This document shows, one piece after another, positions 6,196 to 8,633 of a stretch of DNA of 8,633 bases. Below the pieces are notes generated by a model. That model saw only the letters and a list, made by a program, of their open reading frames with translations, was not told where the DNA came from and did not search any database. The translations under genes and the position numbers were made by a program. Within the stretch, counting starts at the first letter, position 1, and each line of letters begins with the position of its first letter. Source of the DNA: Methanosarcinales archaeon (GTDB lineage Archaea; Halobacteriota; Syntropharchaeia; Alkanophagales; Methanospirareceae); assembly GCA_003661125.1 (NCBI GenBank), contig QMVO01000057.1, forward strand, positions 1 to 8,633. Direction: 5' to 3'.

Positions 6196-6304
6196 TTTTT
6201 CTTCACCTATCTCTTATTTTGATTTTAGAATATCTTATTTATAAAAGTAACCAAAAGTTTTATAGTAACAATACCTCAATATGAATGAAAGCAGGTGAGT
6301 GACC
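6196..6304. promoter_or_regulatory. Divergent promoter region for the two small-protein operons
   Basis: On the minus strand TTTTATAAATA (6236-6246) lies about 41-51 bases before the TTG start of the 93-aa gene. On the plus strand GTTTTATAG (6258-6266) lies about 39-47 bases before the GTG start of the zinc-ribbon gene. Both placements suit archaeal TATA boxes with short leaders. The hexamer AGTAAC occurs at 6246-6251 and 6263-6268, beside the boxes. The plus-strand leader also holds a five-codon reading frame, ATGAATGAAAGCAGGTGA (6281-6298), whose end overlaps the ribosome-binding site; I regard it as probably incidental. Confidence 0.5.
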
Positions 6305-6532
6305 GTGAGGAAAAAGAAGCATAACAAACTAAATTTTCTCTGCAAGAAATGCAGAAAAGAATTCGATTGTGACGTAGGTAAAATCTCGTTCCCCATAGAG
6401 GAAAACCGTCCTCGTTTTGAAAAGAATATCGTGTGTCCCAGATGTGGGATTTTAACCATGGACGAAGTCGAATTGACAGAATACGGACAAACTCAATTAG
6501 GAGCAGTTTTCTTTGCGGAGTTCGATACCTGA
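6305..6532 (+). CDS. Small zinc-ribbon protein
   Basis: This 75-residue basic protein has two CxxC knuckles, C13-KK-C16 and C44-PR-C47, separated by 27 residues, plus an extra Cys22. The spacing is that of a zinc ribbon, a metal-stabilised fold used for nucleic-acid or protein contacts. The rest (FPIEENRPRFEKNIVCPRCG and an acidic, hydrophobic C-terminus) gives no specific family. I chose the GTG at 6305 over the in-frame GTG at 6299 because GGTGA (6294-6298) would be six bases from the former but touches the latter. It leads a four-gene run of short proteins and is followed by the next gene after 17 bases. Function is not known. Confidence 0.75.
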   Translation: MRKKKHNKLNFLCKKCRKEFDCDVGKISFPIEENRPRFEKNIVCPRCGILTMDEVELTEYGQTQLGAVFFAEFDT

Positions 6533-6549
6533 AATGAGGTGAAAGAGAA

Positions 6550-7011
6550 ATGGAAATACCAACTTTAGGGGAAGAAGAAAAACAGAAGTTGTTTACGGAA
6601 ATGTGGCTTGGCTCGATGATGAGACCAATGGGGTTCATCATGCGGAAATTAGGTCCGGAAGCGCTGGAAGAGTTGAATGAAGAAACAGCGCAAGGCTGTG
6701 CCGCCGATATGAAAGAAAGAGGCGTTGATGATGCCTTGAAATTCGCAATGAACTACGGAATTGTAAACAAGAACATATTCGGCAGTGATGTTGAAGTTGA
6801 AGGAAATCCGGGAAAAGCGATACTCGATGTGAAAAGGTGCAGCAACTTGGAAACGGCATTGCGATTCGCAGAAAAAGGGATGCCAATAACAAAGGAACAG
6901 CATTGTTCCGGTTGCATTAACGGGTATTTCAGGCGAGTAGCAGAGAATTTAGGGCTGGTGCTGGACGTTGAATTCTCAGATAAGGGTTGTAAGATGACGA
7001 TTAGTAAATAA
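6550..7011 (+). CDS. Cysteine-containing protein, possibly ATC-hydrolase-like, unknown function
   Basis: The 153-residue soluble protein has a helical N-terminal half (EEEKQKLFTEMWLGSMMRPM, about 8-27; PEALEELNEET, 36-46) and a C-terminal domain with cysteines at KRC97, C119-SG-C122 and KGC147. This order (RC, a central CxxC, and a late GC before a final strand) loosely resembles L-2-amino-thiazoline-4-carboxylic acid hydrolase-like and related small cysteine proteins of anaerobes. I give that link low weight, and a metal or Fe-S site is equally possible. GAGGTGA (6536-6542), seven bases upstream, fixes the ATG. It is closely spaced with both neighbours (17 and 11 bases), consistent with co-transcription with the zinc ribbon. 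Confidence 0.75.
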   Translation: MEIPTLGEEEKQKLFTEMWLGSMMRPMGFIMRKLGPEALEELNEETAQGCAADMKERGVDDALKFAMNYGIVNKNIFGSDVEVEGNPGKAILDVKRCSNLETALRFAEKGMPITKEQHCSGCINGYFRRVAENLGLVLDVEFSDKGCKMTISK

Positions 7012-7022
7012 CGTAGTAAAAA

Positions 7023-7364
7023 ATGAACAGGAAAAGAATAGCAATCGCAACTACAATAGGATTGTTATGCGGGCTGTATTGCGCGTACGCCGCGAGTCAG
7101 ATGGAAAATCCTGCGACAGGCGCGCCATTCGGTATCTTTATATTGCTGTCCATTGTGTATAACCGGGCATTGATCGGGTTTGTAATTGGAATTGCAGACG
7201 GCATAAAGTTACATCCAGTTCTACGCGGTGCAATTTTAGGTGCAATAGTAAGTTTCGTAATGACAATCCCGGCGTTTGAGCAAGGTACAGGTGCGCTAAT
7301 ATTGGTACCGTTCGGCGTAGTGTACGGGATCATCGCGGACTTCGTGGCAACGAAATTTTCGTAA
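7023..7364 (+). CDS. Small integral membrane protein, unknown function
   Basis: The 113-residue protein is mostly hydrophobic, with four likely membrane segments: about 6-24 (IAIATTIGLLCGLYCAYAA), 37-57 (FGIFILLSIVYNRALIGFVIG), 68-84 (GAILGAIVSFVMTIPAF) and 90-110 (GALILVPFGVVYGIIADFVAT). Many small residues (G, A) in the helices suggest close packing or oligomerisation. There are no charged residues inside the membrane and no transporter motif I recognise. It starts 11 bases after the previous stop codon, without a clear ribosome-binding site, so translation may be coupled. It is followed by another small gene after 13 bases. Confidence 0.7.
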   Translation: MNRKRIAIATTIGLLCGLYCAYAASQMENPATGAPFGIFILLSIVYNRALIGFVIGIADGIKLHPVLRGAILGAIVSFVMTIPAFEQGTGALILVPFGVVYGIIADFVATKFS

Positions 7365-7377
7365 ATCAGATCGAGAA

Positions 7378-7614
7378 ATGGTAAACCTGCGACTGCAAAA
7401 GGCAATCCTTGAAGTGGTGGAGAACCAAATTAGAGAGAATAATCCACCAGAGACCAGAAAGACACTTGATAGGCTCTTGAAAAACGGCTATTCAAAGAGC
7501 GATGCAATGAAATTAATTGGAAGCGTTGTTGTCGTCGAGATATACGAGATTTTAAAGAACAAGGAACCTTTCAATGAGGAGAGATATGTCAAGGCGTTGA
7601 GAGAGCTGCGTTAG
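7378..7614 (+). CDS. Small helical protein, DUF1841-like
   Basis: The 78-residue protein is predicted to be all-helical: a first helix (LRLQKAILEVVENQIREN), then NPPETRKTLDRLLKNGYSKSDAMKLIGSVVVVEIYEILKN and a final KEPFNEERYVKALREL. The NPPETRxTLxRLLxxGYSxxDAxxLI and PFNxERYxxAL patterns resemble short uncharacterised proteins related to DUF1841, found in bacteria and archaea, often as a stand-alone domain. Function is unknown. It is the last gene of the plus-strand run and ends six bases before the stop codon of the convergent A+T-rich gene, where TATATTTTATTTTTCTT may serve as a T-rich termination zone. Confidence 0.72.
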   Translation: MVNLRLQKAILEVVENQIRENNPPETRKTLDRLLKNGYSKSDAMKLIGSVVVVEIYEILKNKEPFNEERYVKALRELR

Positions 7615-7620
7615 TATATT

Positions 7621-8334
7621 TTATTTTTCTTCCTCCTCATCGCCGATTGCTTTCTTCTCTGAACCCCGACCGGCAGTTTTGTAAATGTAATATTCTCCAT
7701 TTCTCTTATTCCATGATTTAAGAACGGGATGTTCGCTAAAATTTGGATAGTTTTTTAGAGATCCCCATTCAATCTCATAATTATCTTCAAGTTTATGTTT
7801 AAATAAAGATCCAATAAGAGGATTATATCTTAATGTTACGATTAGATTAACTTTCAATGTTTCTTTCGGGATTTTTATGGTGATGTTGCCCTCTGTTTTT
7901 TCTTCAAAAAGATCGGGATATTTTTCTATTATCTTGCTGACATTTATGATAATCCTTGTTGCTTCTTCTGGATTTAGATGACTTAACTCCTTTTTCTTTT
8001 CCTTTATAGAACGACCGTTAAAGTTTAATTGGTATTTTATATTCACAGATCGCGCGATATTTTTGGAGTTGTTGATTATTGCAAGATAACGAGTAGTGTC
8101 TGACTCTAAAACATTAGGTCTATCGGTTACTTCTTTATCTCTTCCAATGACTTTTGTGGTGATTGTGGGCTTTCTAGCATCTCTTAATTGAAGGATGTTA
8201 ATACAAAATTGAAAAAAGATAATACAAATTAGAATTATGTTGCAAACTGCAATTATAGAATTAGAATGACTTATAAACCTGCTAAAGAGGTCCATTACAA
8301 CCACTTCTATACTATTAAGAAATACCCACATCAT
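7621..8334 (-). CDS. Membrane-anchored protein of unknown function, A+T-rich
   Basis: The 237-residue protein has one strong hydrophobic segment (about 26-49, IIAVCNIILICIIFFQFCINILQL) and then a soluble domain. The stretch YLAIINNSKNIARSVNIKYQLNF (83-105) looks like the N-x-G/S-x-x-A-x-x-V strands of an immunoglobulin-like fold. The C-terminal part is rich in aromatics and the tail is acidic (GDEEEEK). I do not recognise the family. The coding region is clearly richer in AAA, ATA and TTA codons than the CdhA-like or trm56 genes, which hints at acquired DNA. The double ATG start at 8334/8331 is preceded by GAGG at a proper distance, overlapping the stop of the upstream micro-ORF. A later in-frame ATG (8295) would give a shorter N-terminus but keep the membrane helix. 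Confidence 0.72.
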   Translation of the reverse strand: MMWVFLNSIEVVVMDLFSRFISHSNSIIAVCNIILICIIFFQFCINILQLRDARKPTITTKVIGRDKEVTDRPNVLESDTTRYLAIINNSKNIARSVNIKYQLNFNGRSIKEKKKELSHLNPEEATRIIINVSKIIEKYPDLFEEKTEGNITIKIPKETLKVNLIVTLRYNPLIGSLFKHKLEDNYEIEWGSLKNYPNFSEHPVLKSWNKRNGEYYIYKTAGRGSEKKAIGDEEEEK

Positions 8335-8344
8335 ATTCTAATCC

Positions 8345-8431
8345 TCATAGATTCTTTCCTATTTTTTCTTCAACACTTTCCATCCTATTCCAGAATGGCT
8401 CGTCATCATCTTCCTCTATGCCGACATTCAT
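8345..8431 (-). CDS. 28-codon micro-ORF in the right-end operon
   Basis: Read on the minus strand, an ATG one base after the stop codon of the upstream ORF opens a 28-codon frame. It starts MNVGIEEDDDEPFWNR and ends KIGKNL, closing ten bases before the double ATG of the membrane-anchored protein. The product is acidic at the front and amphipathic at the back. GGGTTGAG precedes the ATG, overlapping the upstream stop, so coupled translation is plausible. It fills the gap between two genes with almost no spare bases, which argues for a real gene. With no recognisable homologue it remains uncertain; it could be a small subunit, a leader, or the shortened remains of a longer gene. Confidence 0.5.
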   Translation of the reverse strand: MNVGIEEDDDEPFWNRMESVEEKIGKNL

Positions 8432-8432
8432 C

Positions 8433-8633
8433 TCAACCCCACTCTTCTCTTTCCTTCTCCAACACCTCTATTATCTCCTCATAAACTGCTTTTAACTCTG
8501 CTTTTTTGATACGTCCCAAAAGCTTTCTTATTACCAATTCCGGTGTGCTCGACCCGATATGATTGAACAGGGGCTGCCTGTCAACGACAATGTTTCCAGC
8601 GGCATCCATTCCCTCTGACTCTATCCCATCCAC
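8433..8633 (-). CDS. C-terminal part of an unknown protein, cut by the window edge
   Basis: Sixty-six codons are open to the right edge of the window, so the true start lies outside. The GTG at the very edge need not be the start. Visible are a glycine/aspartate-rich part (VDGIESEGMDAAGNIVVDRQP), then FNHIGSSTPELVIRKLLG, and a highly charged C-terminal helix (RIKKAELKAVYEEIIEVLEKEREEWG) that may form a coiled coil. I cannot name the family. The stop codon lies one base from the ATG of the 28-codon frame, indicating a tight operon with the micro-ORF and the membrane-anchored protein. Confidence 0.6.
   Translation of the reverse strand: MDGIESEGMDAAGNIVVDRQPLFNHIGSSTPELVIRKLLGRIKKAELKAVYEEIIEVLEKEREEWG

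Noticed and set aside
6281..6298. Five-codon leader peptide before the zinc-ribbon gene
   Set aside because: It is too short to judge, lacks regulatory codons or an attenuator hairpin, and probably arises by chance around the ribosome-binding site.

Overview
The window is archaeal. It encodes a homologue of CdhA, the large CODH subunit of acetyl-CoA decarbonylase/synthase, and the archaea-specific tRNA methylase Trm56. It also has A+T-rich TATA-like boxes close upstream of several genes and GGAGGT/AGGTGA ribosome-binding sites. This fits a methanogen-related euryarchaeon, either a methanogen or an ANME-type methane oxidiser. I cannot fix the genus from the sequence alone.

Layout. Positions 1-416 have no supported gene but hold three and a half perfect 37-bp tandem repeats plus a 16-nt inverted copy. 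A long minus-strand CdhA homologue (417-2831) follows. It is divergently transcribed from trm56 (2889-3422) across a 57-bp shared promoter region. A hairpin with a T tract separates trm56 from a convergent minus-strand operon (3501-6195). Read 5' to 3', that operon encodes a conserved 93-aa protein, a membrane-anchored winged-helix regulator, and two paralogous secreted proteins. A second divergent promoter (6196-6304) drives a plus-strand run of four small genes: a zinc ribbon, a cysteine-containing protein, a small membrane protein and a small helical protein. The right end is an unrelated, A+T-rich minus-strand operon: a truncated ORF, a 28-codon micro-ORF and a membrane-anchored protein.

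Two points stand out. First, the CdhA homologue keeps its fold, both ferredoxin-like 4Fe-4S motifs and four C-cluster cysteines. It lacks the N-terminal cysteine motif of clusters B/D, the C-cluster histidine, one C-cluster cysteine, and the catalytic lysine and histidine region. No cdhB, cdhC, cdhD or cdhE is visible next to it. It is probably not a CO dehydrogenase and looks like a repurposed iron-sulfur protein. Second, the secreted-protein pair arose by a tandem duplication that also copied the last 22 codons of the membrane regulator gene. That copy survives as an in-frame relic between the paralogues. The downstream paralogue then has about 58 extra bases carrying a TATA-like box flanked by a perfect 11-bp inverted repeat. 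Together the membrane regulator and secreted proteins look like a small envelope-sensing module whose function I do not recognise.
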